Source of the DNA: Microbulbifer sp. VAAF005
GTDB lineage: Bacteria > Pseudomonadota > Gammaproteobacteria > Pseudomonadales > Cellvibrionaceae
NCBI RefSeq assembly: GCF_030012985.1
Contig: NZ_CP120233.1
Location: 2,153,001 to 2,217,000 of the forward strand
DNA: 64,000 bases
Reading direction: 5' to 3'
In this document: positions 27,463 to 36,537 of the stretch, piece after piece
How positions within the stretch are numbered: the first letter of the stretch is position 1
How the letters are laid out: the number at the start of each line of letters is the position of its first letter
Made by a program: the position numbers and the translations under genes
Notes under the pieces: model-generated
What the model was told of the DNA's origin: nothing
Database searches by the model: none
The model's input: the letters and a program-made list of their open reading frames with translations, nothing else

Positions 27463-28233
27463 CTAAGCCTTTAAACCAGCAATAACCCCTTTATTCAGTA
27501 GTTTTTCCAATAAATCAGCACCGAAAGCAAGTAGGGAGTCACGACTAATATTGGGTAATTCCTGGGCCATCTGGTCCAAAATTTGTAAGCCCGTGTAATC
27601 GCCCGCAGAGACCAGCTGCAATAATCTGGCGGTGACGGCATTGATCTCCATAAAATTCACTTTGTCGGAACGATCCCGGTACACAAAAAGGAACGTCGGT
27701 AACTCCGGCGGCTCTTGGGGCTGAAAATCCGGCCCCAACCGATGCACTGGGTAGCGGTAGCTGAGGCTCCAGACAAGAGGGGAAACTACAGGAACTTGCT
27801 GTAAAACATCCCCCTCTATCGCCAGCCCTTCCGGTAATTCCACATCACTGACATCTAAAGCCAACTCTACCCACTCGTAGTGGGCAAGCTCCAACAGGAA
27901 CGGAGGATCTTGTGGTTGTTCTCCCCGTTCGTTCTGTAAATATGAGAGAAACTCTTCACTGATCTGCAAAAAATACGGGCTAACGGATGTGTGTTTGTGG
28001 ACAAAATCACGCACCATTTGATGCCAGTTTTCGTCGCTATAAAGACTGCGCAATACCGGGAATCCACTGGCTACAAAGGATTCAATATTGTTGTAAATCA
28101 AATCTCGATAAATAGCGACACGCCGGTCCTCAATTTCTGCCGGCGGCGCAACTTGATCCGGTGCGCGCAAATGGGCAGCAAAGTCCCGCTGCACACTTTT
28201 GAATGTCTCGGGCTTATCGACGACTGAGGACAT
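27463..28233 (-). CDS. hvfC: HvfC/BufC-like DUF2063 protein, partner of the MNIO enzyme
   Basis: 256-residue partner protein of the DUF2063 family, found with DUF692 enzymes. The N-terminal part ([41 protein letters not shown] and [11 protein letters not shown]) is the family hallmark; the C-terminal part resembles a winged-helix or RiPP-recognition-like domain. In studied Hvf/Buf/Mbn systems such partners help present the precursor peptide to the oxidase. It overlaps hvfB by 20 bp, so both are made together. The product is probably cytosolic. Confidence 0.85.
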   Translation of the reverse strand: MSSVVDKPETFKSVQRDFAAHLRAPDQVAPPAEIEDRRVAIYRDLIYNNIESFVASGFPVLRSLYSDENWHQMVRDFVHKHTSVSPYFLQISEEFLSYLQNERGEQPQDPPFLLELAHYEWVELALDVSDVELPEGLAIEGDVLQQVPVVSPLVWSLSYRYPVHRLGPDFQPQEPPELPTFLFVYRDRSDKVNFMEINAVTARLLQLVSAGDYTGLQILDQMAQELPNISRDSLLAFGADLLEKLLNKGVIAGLKA

Positions 28234-29062
28234 AATTCTCTTCCACCTGGTGACTGGCCTGAATGGTTTTAATATGTCCTACTTCTTCAAGTAATTTGGG
28301 AATTGGCGGAATATTAAAATCCCGCTCAAGTAGCGTCGGCATCACACCGTGAATATCGTAGGCGCGATCGAGTAGTTCCCACACAGGATCAATAACCGGT
28401 GCACCATGGGTGTCCACCTTTAAATCCTCTGCCTCATCATAGTGCCCGGCAATATGTACGTAGCGAATTCTTTCAGTAGGTAGTGCAGATAGAAAGTCCA
28501 GCGCATCGTAGCGATGGTTAATCGAGTTTACATAAATATTGTTCACATCCAGAAGCAAATCACAATCGGCCTCTTCCAACACCGCATTTAAAAAAGCCAG
28601 TTCAGTCATCTCCTGGCCCGGCGCCGCATAGTAGGAGACATTCTCCATTGCAATCCGTTCTTCCAGTGCGTCCTGGACCATACGGATTCGCTCGGCAACA
28701 TACATCACCGCTTCTTGCGTAAAGGGAATGGGCAATAAATCGTACAGATGGCCATGATCTGAGCAATAACTCAAGTGCTCACTGTAACCGCGAATATTGT
28801 GTTGCTTGATAAATTTTTTAATGGCTGCAACCAATTCCATATCCAATGGTTCTGGTGCACCAATCGAGAGAGATAAACCGTGAAGTAAAAAGGGAAAACG
28901 TTCTGTATATTCCCTAAACCAGCGCCCATAGCGACCGCCAACACCAATCCAATTCTCAGGCGCTACCTCCAGAAAATCTACGGCATCTGTATCAAGGTTC
29001 TCACCCATCATTGAGCGGCGCAATCCAAACCCAGCACCTTCTACGGAAAACTCGCGCAACAC
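28214..29062 (-). CDS. hvfB: HvfB/BufB-like MNIO (DUF692) RiPP-modifying oxidase
   Basis: 282-residue multinuclear iron oxidase-like TIM barrel of the MbnB/TglH/DUF692 family, which rewrites Cys residues in precursor peptides. Candidate metal ligands appear at expected places: [52 protein letters not shown] and LLERDFNIP. The best-supported start is the GTG at 29062, 36 bp after a terminator-like hairpin that separates it from the precursor gene. With the EGKCG-repeat precursor upstream and a DUF2063 partner downstream, the locus matches the Haemophilus hvfABC layout. The exact modification is inference from those relatives. Confidence 0.9.
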   Translation of the reverse strand: MLREFSVEGAGFGLRRSMMGENLDTDAVDFLEVAPENWIGVGGRYGRWFREYTERFPFLLHGLSLSIGAPEPLDMELVAAIKKFIKQHNIRGYSEHLSYCSDHGHLYDLLPIPFTQEAVMYVAERIRMVQDALEERIAMENVSYYAAPGQEMTELAFLNAVLEEADCDLLLDVNNIYVNSINHRYDALDFLSALPTERIRYVHIAGHYDEAEDLKVDTHGAPVIDPVWELLDRAYDIHGVMPTLLERDFNIPPIPKLLEEVGHIKTIQASHQVEENYVLSRR

Positions 29063-29091
29063 TTTCAGGTCTCACTTTTTTCAGCGATCAA

Positions 29092-29128
29092 TAAAAAACA
29101 GGGTGGATCGCTAAAGCGTATCCACCCT
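29092..29128 (-). terminator. Terminator/attenuator-like hairpin between hvfA and hvfB
   Basis: On the minus strand: GGGTGGAT, an unpaired A, CGC, loop TTTA, GCG, ATCCACCC, then TGTTTTTTAT. The 11-bp stem and T6 run make a good intrinsic terminator. It lies 20 bp after the hvfA stop and before the hvfB start. It likely lets most transcripts end after the precursor gene, giving more peptide than enzyme. Confidence 0.8.
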
Positions 29129-29147
29129 CTTTGAGTACAGCGAAAAA

Positions 29148-29447
29148 TTACCCGCCACACTTACCTTCGCCGCACTTACCTTCTTTTTTCTTGCCTTCGC
29201 CGCACTTACCTTCGCCGCACTTGCCTTCTTTTTTCTTACCTTCGCCGCACTTGCCTTCGCCGCACTTACCCTCTTTCTTTTTATCATCACCATCGTGATC
29301 AGCCAGCGCCACGTTGTAGCCTGAGCTCAGGTCTGCTGCGGCAAAGGGGTTAGCATTGCTGTTGGCAGCAGATACATTCATAGCGGCAGTGGCGATAAAC
29401 GCTGCGCCAACTGCGGCGGCTACAGGGGAAAGGTGCTTCTTGTTCAT
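29148..29447 (-). CDS. hvfA: HvfA-like RiPP precursor with six EGKCG motifs
   Basis: 99-residue secreted precursor peptide. The signal peptide (about 1-28, ending MNVSA) is followed by a linker (29-55, GYNVALADHDGDD) and a repeat region of three 15-residue units. EGKCG occurs at 59-63, 64-68, 74-78, 79-83, 89-93 and 94-98; all six cysteines lie in these motifs and none elsewhere. Relatives in Haemophilus carry the same EGKCG motif, whose Cys is converted by HvfB into a copper-binding group; a copper role here is inference. A GGAG ribosome site precedes the ATG. The repeats are also nearly identical at DNA level, so copy number may vary between strains. Confidence 0.9.
   Translation of the reverse strand: MNKKHLSPVAAAVGAAFIATAAMNVSAANSNANPFAAADLSSGYNVALADHDGDDKKKEGKCGEGKCGEGKKKEGKCGEGKCGEGKKKEGKCGEGKCGG
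29151..29280. repeat. 45-bp tandem repeat within hvfA
   Basis: About 2.7 copies of a 45-bp unit encoding EGKCGEGKCGEGKKK, with only a few base differences between copies. Such a repeat can expand or shrink by slippage in whole motif pairs. Confidence 0.85.
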
Positions 29448-29686
29448 AGTGAATCTCCTAACTAGGTGTCCTTAGCAATAAAAAGTACAAGAGACTTTTT
29501 TCCACTCCGCAGAAGTATAATGCTGCGAAACAAAAATCAGTCATTGAATAGAACCCGCCACAAAATAACCGGTATCAAGGGGTCATTCTGGGCTCCAGGC
29601 CTGCTTTCAGTACTTCTGTCGGGCTCTCCATCAAATTCTTACACTTGATCAAAATTTTTTTTGTGATCTCTTTTCCATAGAGAAAA

Positions 29687-32600
29687 TCAACCAAGCAAAC
29701 CTTTCCCATCAATTTCTGCCCATGACTTGCTTAAGCGCTTGGATGACACCGGCATCAGGGTTTTTAGAGTCTGCGCGAATAAGGAAACACGAAATTCCTC
29801 CAACATCCAGCGAAACTCACGCAATTCTGCCTCTGCAGAGAGTTCTCTGGGTGAATATTTCTCCACTTGCGCCAAGTAAGGCTCCGCCGCCTTCTGGTAT
29901 TCAACTTGCAGTTTTCGGTCACGGTTAGGGTCGAGAGCAGCCTTTTCCAAGCGCATTGCGATCGCCTTCAGATAGCGGCCGTACTGGCGCAGCCATGACA
30001 GCGGAGTATCAAACAGGCATCCTCGGTAGAAGAGCCCACCCAGTTGCTGCTGGATATCCCCCACCGCCATTGCGACCGCCAGGTTTTTCTGCTGCTTGAT
30101 TTGTTTGCGCAGTGGCACCAGCTGGGCCAGGGCCTTGACCAACAGATCACCAATCTCCTGGGCCACCCCCACCAAGTCACCGTCATTTTTCAAAGCGGCC
30201 AGGAATTCAGCTTCGGTGCGAGGCAACTCCTCTTTGGGCCAGAAAACTTCGCGGACAGCTGCCATCAATATGTCGTCAGCTACCTCCTCACGACGCCCCA
30301 AATCTGCTGCAGAAAGCCCCAGCTCCTTGCCTCGCAACAGCTCTTTGCGCAGATACTTCACCTTCTCCGGCAAGTGCAGCAGAGCCAAACGGCAAATACC
30401 GGCACGAGTAAGCCTGCGCGCCTCGCTGGGGTTATCCAGTAGCTTCAGGGAGACACTGTCTTTTCCTTCAACCAGTGCGGGGTAAGCCCGCACCTTGAGC
30501 CCACCCTGGTTGAGGGTATGGGTCTCTGGAAGATCACCGAAGTCCCAGCGGGAAATACCCTCCCGCTCAAAACTGTCGCCAGCTGTTGCCAGCCCCTGCT
30601 GTACCCGATCCCGGTAGCGCACCTGCAATAGGGCCAAATCCCGATCTTGATCCAGCAATTTGCCGCCTTCATCCATTACCTGGATATTGAAACGGTAATA
30701 ATCTTCCAGGGCCTGTTCCGCAGACTCCCACACCTCATCTGGCAGCTGCTGTGCTGTCTGGCGCTTCAGCTCCAGAGCCAACGACTGCCACAACGGGGTA
30801 TTGTCTGCACGCAGTCGGGGCAAAGCCTTATCTATCGCAGCCGGCACTGGCACAAAATATTTACGCCACTGCTTGGGCAGGGCTTTTACCAGAGCGATGC
30901 ACTTGTCCCGCAAGATGCCCGGCACCAACCAGGAGAGGCGAGCTGCCGGCACCTGGTGCAGTGCTGCAACCGGCACCTGTATACTGACGCCATCATCCAC
31001 ACTGCCAGGCTCAAAGTGATAGCTGAGCGGATAGACAATACCGCCCGCCTGCAACTCATTAGGGAATTGGGCCTCTCCCACATGATCGGCACTCTGCTGC
31101 ATCAATAAGTCGCGGGGAATAAACAGCAGCTGTGTATCGCTGGATTCCGCTTTCTTGCGCCAGTGCTCAAATCCAGCCAGGTTGACGATATCCGCCGGGA
31201 TACGCTCATCAAAGAAACGGTACACCACTTCATCATCCACCAGAATATCCCGGCGACGGGATTTGGCTTCCAGCTCTTCCAAGGACTTCAGCAGGTCGAG
31301 ATAGTGCTTATAAAACCGCCCCTTACCGCGATAGCGTTGCTCCACCAGCGCCTGGCGAATAAACACTTCCCGAGAAGTTTGCGGGTCCAATTTGCCGTAG
31401 GGAATTCGGCGTTTTTCCACCAGCACCAAACCGTAAAGGGAGACCTTCTCAAAGGCCATCACCTGTCCGGAGCGAGCGTCAAAATGGGGTTCAAAATAAT
31501 TGCGCTTAACCAGGTGCTGCGCGGCGGCCAATATCCACTCGGGCTCGACCTTGGCTACGGTATGGGCGAACAGGCGGCTGGTCTCCAGTAACTGGGCAGA
31601 CACCACCCAGCGGGGAGGTTTTTTAAATTGACCAGAGCCTGGGAAAATATGGAAACGACGGTTGCGACAGCCGTTAAACTCCTTGTTTTCATCCCGCGCG
31701 CCAATATTGCCCAGCAATCCCACTACGATGGCTCGGTGTATCGCTTCGTATTCCGCCGGCTCTTTGTTTTCTTTAACTTCGAGATCGCGACAGGCCACAC
31801 GCAGCTGGTGGTGGATATCTCTCCACTCGCGCATACGCAGCCAGGACAGGAAGTTTTTCTGGCACCACTTGCGCAACTGATTTTGACTCAGTTCCTGACG
31901 CTGGACTTCAAAGGCATCCCACAGCTGAACGAAGGATAAAAAATCCGATTGTTCATGCTGCCACTGGCGACGTTTTTCATCCGCAGCCTGGCGTTTTTCT
32001 GCCGGGCGCTCGCGCGGGTCCTGCACGGCGAGAGCGGCGACAATAATCAAGAGCTCCCGCGCACTGCCATTCTCTGCCCCCGCCAATAACATGCGGCTCA
32101 GGCGCGGGTCTAAAGGCAACCTTGATAGGGATCGCCCCAATTTAGTGACCCGGCCCTGCTCATCTACCGCCTGTAATTCCTGCAGCAATTTATAGCCGTC
32201 ATTAATCAGTCGTGGGTCCGGCGGATCGACAAATGGAAACTCGCGGATATCACCGATACGCAACTGCAACATTTGCAGAATGACTGCGGCCAGATTCGTA
32301 CGCAAAATTTCCGCATCGGTAAATTCCGGGCGCTGCTCAAAATCCCGCTCTTCATACAAGCGCACACAAACACCGGCGCTGACACGGCCACAGCGACCGG
32401 CACGCTGGTTGGCGCTGGCCTGGGAAACCGGCTCTATAGGCAGCCGCTGAATTTTACTGCGATAGCTGTAGCGGCTCACTCGTGCAGTACCCGGGTCGAT
32501 CACATAACGGATACCGGGCACGGTGATAGAGGTCTCCGCCACATTGGTAGCGAGTACAATGCGACGGCCTTTATGGCCATGGAAAACTTTGGCTTGCTCC

Positions 32601-33601
32601 GCAAGGCTCAAGCGTGCATACAGGGGCAGCACTTCCAATTGCGCTATCTGCGCATCCCGCAAAGCCTTGGCGCACTCGCGGATTTCCCGCTCGCCGCTCA
32701 TAAATACCAGGATATCCCCACCGCGCCGACTGCTGGACTTTTCCTCGTGCAGCAACTCCTCCACAGCAGTGACCACCTGCTCGTTGAGATCTGCATCCGT
32801 ATCCGCTGCGGGGCGATAGTGAACTTCCACTGGGTAGGTACGACCGGAAACCTCGATAATCGGCGCATCGTCAAAGTGCCGGGAAAATTTTTCCAGGTCG
32901 ATGGTGGCCGAGGTAATTATCAGTTTCAGGTCAGAGCGCTTGGGCAGTATGGTTTTCAAATAGCCCAATAGAAAATCAATATTAAGGCTGCGCTCATGGG
33001 CTTCATCGATAATCAGCGTATCGTATTTATTTAACAAGGGATCGCGCTGAATTTCAGCCAGCAGGATACCGTCTGTCATCAGTTTGACGTGGGTATGCTC
33101 GTTGCTGTGGTCGGTAAAGCGGACCTGGTAACCGACGGACTCTCCCAGGGGCTGCCCCAGCTCCTCAGCAATTCGATTCGCTACTGTGCGCGCGGCAATC
33201 CTGCGCGGCTGGGTGTGGCCGATCTGGCCGTAAATTCCCCGGCCCAGTGACAGGCAAATTTTTGGCAACTGAGTGGTTTTACCAGAACCGGTTTCACCGG
33301 CAATCACTACAACCTGATTTTTCTCGATCTGCTCGGCGATTTCCTCCCGCCGCGCTACCACTGGCAAAGACTCCGGCCACTGCACTTCCGGCAACTTGCG
33401 CCGACGCTCCTCCACCAGGGTCTCAGACGCTTGGAGCTGCTGCTCCAATTGGGCCAATATGCGATCTACCGGCTTGCCCTCTTTTTGGCGCCGACGTACA
33501 TTTTTGACGGTCCTGCGCAACCCATAGCGGTCACGCCCCATGGTCGCGGAGATTCGGGCCTGCAGCGCGCCCAGTACTTTTTCTGCTTCGGTGTGACTCA
33601 T
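29687..33601 (-). CDS. hrpA: ATP-dependent RNA helicase HrpA
   Basis: DEAH-box helicase of 1304 residues, near the E. coli length (1300). I start it at the ATG at 33601 (MSHTEAEKVLGAL), because the 26 residues upstream in the open frame are not family-like. Walker A GETGSGKTTQL is near residues 102-112, the DEAH box in LIIDEAHERSLNID, motif III in ITSATIDLEKF, and motif VI in QRAGRCGRV. A ratchet/winged-helix region, OB-fold and a long C-terminal DUF3418-like half follow. HrpA rescues stalled ribosomes and remodels mRNA in E. coli. It is divergent from the POT transporter gene across 166 bp. Confidence 0.96.
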   Translation of the reverse strand: MSHTEAEKVLGALQARISATMGRDRYGLRRTVKNVRRRQKEGKPVDRILAQLEQQLQASETLVEERRRKLPEVQWPESLPVVARREEIAEQIEKNQVVVIAGETGSGKTTQLPKICLSLGRGIYGQIGHTQPRRIAARTVANRIAEELGQPLGESVGYQVRFTDHSNEHTHVKLMTDGILLAEIQRDPLLNKYDTLIIDEAHERSLNIDFLLGYLKTILPKRSDLKLIITSATIDLEKFSRHFDDAPIIEVSGRTYPVEVHYRPAADTDADLNEQVVTAVEELLHEEKSSSRRGGDILVFMSGEREIRECAKALRDAQIAQLEVLPLYARLSLAEQAKVFHGHKGRRIVLATNVAETSITVPGIRYVIDPGTARVSRYSYRSKIQRLPIEPVSQASANQRAGRCGRVSAGVCVRLYEERDFEQRPEFTDAEILRTNLAAVILQMLQLRIGDIREFPFVDPPDPRLINDGYKLLQELQAVDEQGRVTKLGRSLSRLPLDPRLSRMLLAGAENGSARELLIIVAALAVQDPRERPAEKRQAADEKRRQWQHEQSDFLSFVQLWDAFEVQRQELSQNQLRKWCQKNFLSWLRMREWRDIHHQLRVACRDLEVKENKEPAEYEAIHRAIVVGLLGNIGARDENKEFNGCRNRRFHIFPGSGQFKKPPRWVVSAQLLETSRLFAHTVAKVEPEWILAAAQHLVKRNYFEPHFDARSGQVMAFEKVSLYGLVLVEKRRIPYGKLDPQTSREVFIRQALVEQRYRGKGRFYKHYLDLLKSLEELEAKSRRRDILVDDEVVYRFFDERIPADIVNLAGFEHWRKKAESSDTQLLFIPRDLLMQQSADHVGEAQFPNELQAGGIVYPLSYHFEPGSVDDGVSIQVPVAALHQVPAARLSWLVPGILRDKCIALVKALPKQWRKYFVPVPAAIDKALPRLRADNTPLWQSLALELKRQTAQQLPDEVWESAEQALEDYYRFNIQVMDEGGKLLDQDRDLALLQVRYRDRVQQGLATAGDSFEREGISRWDFGDLPETHTLNQGGLKVRAYPALVEGKDSVSLKLLDNPSEARRLTRAGICRLALLHLPEKVKYLRKELLRGKELGLSAADLGRREEVADDILMAAVREVFWPKEELPRTEAEFLAALKNDGDLVGVAQEIGDLLVKALAQLVPLRKQIKQQKNLAVAMAVGDIQQQLGGLFYRGCLFDTPLSWLRQYGRYLKAIAMRLEKAALDPNRDRKLQVEYQKAAEPYLAQVEKYSPRELSAEAELREFRWMLEEFRVSLFAQTLKTLMPVSSKRLSKSWAEIDGKGLLG

Positions 33602-33767
33602 AATTCGTACAGCAATGGCAAACGCGGGATTATACCCCCTGCGCACCGCAGGGCTATCAAACCTTATTGTGGCGCTCATCTATACTGGTACGAATAGCAC
33701 TTCTTCTGAGGGGCACGGCCTTTACTGCTAGTGCAATTCCTCAGGGTCATACCTTGCGAGCAGTACT

Positions 33768-35261
33768 ATGCAAGAGATCAAGCCCAAGCCCCCTACCAGC
33801 GCAGGCCAACTGTTTGGCCACCCCAAAGGACTCTTCCTGTTGTTTGGCACCGAGATGTGGGAACGTCTCAGCTACTACGGCATGCGCGGTATTTTTGTCT
33901 TCTACCTGACCTCTACAGCGACTGCGGCAGTCTTCGGCTGGGAACAATTGACCGATACTGAATTGCAATCCAAAGCCCTCAGCTACCTGGGCTGGTACGC
34001 AATGCTGGTCTACCTGACCCCCATTATCGGCGGCTGGATGGCGGATAATCGCTGGGGCCAGCGCCGCTGTATTATGTTCGGCGGCACCTTGATGATGCTG
34101 GGACAGTTCGCCCTGGGATTTCCCCACGGTTGGCTGCCAAATGGCAGCCAAATTTATATGTTGTGGATCGGGTTGGCCTTGCTGATTATCGGCAACGGTT
34201 TCTTCAAGCCAAATATCTCTACTATGGTCGGGGACCTCTATGAAGAGGGTGATCACCGCCGGGACACTGCCTTTACCATTTTTTATATGGGTATCAACCT
34301 GGGCTCTATCCTCGGTTACCTGGTGGTGGGCTGGATTGGAGAAAAGGTGGATTACCAGCTGGCCTTTGTCGTCGCTGGCCTTGGCATGTTAGCCGGCCTA
34401 ATCCTGCAGATGACCCAAGCCAAGCGCTACCTGGGAGAAATCGGAGTAGAACCTTCTGCGCACCTGGAACTGAAAGACAAGAAAGATGAGGACGTCGATA
34501 AGCGCCGCCCACTGACTCAAGAGGAGCGCGACCGCATCAAAGTTATTTTGGTGCTGGGTGTGTTTATCGTGATTTTTTGGGCCGGCTTTGAGCAGGCTGC
34601 CGGCTCAATGAACTTATTCGCCAAATATCGAACCGACCTGAATGTACTAGGGTGGGAAATTCCCGCCAGTTGGCTGCAGATGGTAAACCCTCTGTTTATT
34701 ATTATCCTCGCGCCGATTATAGCTAGTATCTGGGTAGGCATGGGAGACCGGGAACCCAGCTCACCGGCCAAATTCAGTTTGGGACTGGTTTTTCTCGGCG
34801 TGGGTTTCTTATCCATGTGCGGTGCCGCCCTGCAAATTGGCGATTCAGAGACCATTAAGGCGAGTATTTGGTGGTTGGTATTTGCCTATATTTTCCACAC
34901 CATTGGCGAACTTTGCCTATCGCCAATTGGGCTCTCTGTCGTAACTAAATTATCTCCGCTGCGCTATTTATCCCTGATGATGGGGCTTTGGTTTGCCTTT
35001 ATTGGTATTGCCAACAAAGGAGCCGCAGAGATCGGTAAACTCGTTGGTGTATCCGGTCCACTCGCAACCTTTGGCGGAGTAGCCCTGGCCGCAATTATTG
35101 CCGGAATTATCCTGTATTTTATTCGCGAGAAACTGGTGGACTGGATGCACGGTGCAGAAGAGGTTCACGTAAAGGTGGGCGAAACCACCAAGGAGGAACT
35201 GAGCATCACCGCCGATCACGACGGTGTACCGCCGAAGCATTTTAGCGGCAATGACAAATAA
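33768..35261 (+). CDS. POT/PTR2-family proton-coupled peptide transporter
   Basis: 497-residue inner-membrane MFS transporter importing di/tripeptides with protons. The family signature EMWERLSYYGMRGIFVFYL and the helix-5 motif GNGFFKPNISTMVGDLY are both present, as is the C-terminal GELCLSPIGLSVVTKLSP. About 12-14 hydrophobic segments are visible, with a charged cytoplasmic loop near 215-250. A paralogue lies at 58460, sharing the opening FGHPKG-L-FTEMWER pattern. The amidase that follows by 12 bp may be cotranscribed. Confidence 0.93.
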   Translation: MQEIKPKPPTSAGQLFGHPKGLFLLFGTEMWERLSYYGMRGIFVFYLTSTATAAVFGWEQLTDTELQSKALSYLGWYAMLVYLTPIIGGWMADNRWGQRRCIMFGGTLMMLGQFALGFPHGWLPNGSQIYMLWIGLALLIIGNGFFKPNISTMVGDLYEEGDHRRDTAFTIFYMGINLGSILGYLVVGWIGEKVDYQLAFVVAGLGMLAGLILQMTQAKRYLGEIGVEPSAHLELKDKKDEDVDKRRPLTQEERDRIKVILVLGVFIVIFWAGFEQAAGSMNLFAKYRTDLNVLGWEIPASWLQMVNPLFIIILAPIIASIWVGMGDREPSSPAKFSLGLVFLGVGFLSMCGAALQIGDSETIKASIWWLVFAYIFHTIGELCLSPIGLSVVTKLSPLRYLSLMMGLWFAFIGIANKGAAEIGKLVGVSGPLATFGGVALAAIIAGIILYFIREKLVDWMHGAEEVHVKVGETTKEELSITADHDGVPPKHFSGNDK

Positions 35262-35273
35262 GGGAGCCAACCC

Positions 35274-36521
35274 ATAAAAGGCGTATTTTGCGAGCACGGA
35301 CCTCGCTCTTTAACGTTATCAGATTCCGGGCCGCTAACAGGCGTGCGTTTAGCGGTCAAAGATCTCTTTCAATTGAAAGGGGAGAAAAATACGGCAGGCA
35401 GCCCCGAGTGGTTTAATACTCACCCTCCTGCCAGTAAAACCGCACTTAGCTTGCAGCAATTACTGGAGGCCGGCTCAACCTTTACTGGGTTTACTCACCT
35501 TGATGAACTCGCCTACAGCATGCAGGGGAGTAATTTACACTACGGTTCTGCCGACAACCCTAAACTGCCCGGCTATTTTTGTGGGGGTTCCTCTATGGGA
35601 TCGGCCGCCGCCGTGGCCTCAGGAACAGCCGATATTGGCTTAGGCACCGACACCGGCGGATCGGTGAGGGTACCTGCAAGCTATTGTGGTTTATTCGGCA
35701 TTCGAACCAGTCACTCACTTATTCCTACCGACGGTGTTATCGGTTTAGCACCCTGCTTTGATACTGTCGGTTGGTTTAGTCAAACTCCTTCATTACTTGT
35801 AGACGTCGGCAAAATTCTAATCCCGTCACGGCACTTATCCGCAAATAAAGTAACCCGCCTGGTTACTTGCCCCGAGATCAGTCAACTGGCAGATACGCCC
35901 ATTCAATTAGCAATCCAGGAATTTATTCCCACATTAAATAATCAATTTCCTATCTGCGAGATTAAACACCTGTCTGACATTGAATTACTGGGCGAACTGG
36001 CGGATGTATTCAGAATTTTGCAGGGCCGCGCCATCGCCAATACACACGGGGACTGGTTGCGAAAATACCGGCCGGTTTTTTCAGAGGACATAGCCACAAG
36101 AATTACTATGGCCCTATCAATTACCGACGATGAGATATCCTGGGCCAACGAAAAACGACAACAGTGGTACAAGTTGATGGAAACATTACTACCGGACAAC
36201 AGTAGCGTTTTACTAGTACCAACCACCCCCACAACCGCAATTAAGAAAGGGACCGATAGTGAATCCAGAAAATTACAAACAAATCGCCAGCGACTATTGG
36301 GTTTAACCGCTATTGCAGGGCTTTGGGGCGCCCCCCAGTGTCATCTGCCGTTGTTTTCTATCGTAGAAAATGGGATTAATACTGGGGGAAAAGAGATAGA
36401 GAAACCCAGTGGCTTCTCATTGATAATGACTCCACGAAGCGATTTTTCGCTTCTCTCTCTAGTTGAACAACTAACAAAATCCCTCGAAGGAATAGCAGGC
36501 AGCACCTACGGTGCTACCTGA
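35274..36521 (+). CDS. Amidase-signature hydrolase with doubtful (ATA?) start
   Basis: Amidase of the amidase-signature family. Catalytic residues are visible: Lys in VRLAVKDLFQ, cis-Ser in CGGSSMGSAAAVASG, nucleophile Ser in GTDTGGSVRVPASYCG. It resembles AMI1-like amidases that split small amides. The family's conserved stretch before the Lys (DSGPLTGVRLAVKD) is coded upstream of the first ordinary start, the GTG at 35343. Between the transporter stop (35259-35261) and that GTG there is no in-frame ATG, GTG or TTG. The only well-placed initiator is ATA at 35274, 7 bp after AGGGAG. I annotate from ATA (415 residues); from GTG it would be 392. Translation from ATA would be weak, so the gene may be decayed at its start. 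Confidence 0.75.
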   Translation: MKGVFCEHGPRSLTLSDSGPLTGVRLAVKDLFQLKGEKNTAGSPEWFNTHPPASKTALSLQQLLEAGSTFTGFTHLDELAYSMQGSNLHYGSADNPKLPGYFCGGSSMGSAAAVASGTADIGLGTDTGGSVRVPASYCGLFGIRTSHSLIPTDGVIGLAPCFDTVGWFSQTPSLLVDVGKILIPSRHLSANKVTRLVTCPEISQLADTPIQLAIQEFIPTLNNQFPICEIKHLSDIELLGELADVFRILQGRAIANTHGDWLRKYRPVFSEDIATRITMALSITDDEISWANEKRQQWYKLMETLLPDNSSVLLVPTTPTTAIKKGTDSESRKLQTNRQRLLGLTAIAGLWGAPQCHLPLFSIVENGINTGGKEIEKPSGFSLIMTPRSDFSLLSLVEQLTKSLEGIAGSTYGAT

Positions 36522-36537
36522 AAAAGCGATCAGCCTG

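Noticed and set aside
29111..29293. Minus-strand frame with repeated KASAAKV-like units
   Set aside because: It is the hvfA repeat read in another frame; hvfA has the signal peptide, ribosome site and meaningful EGKCG motifs.
30044..32971. Several long plus-strand frames within hrpA
   Set aside because: They are antisense shadows of a clear HrpA coding sequence in GC-rich codons.
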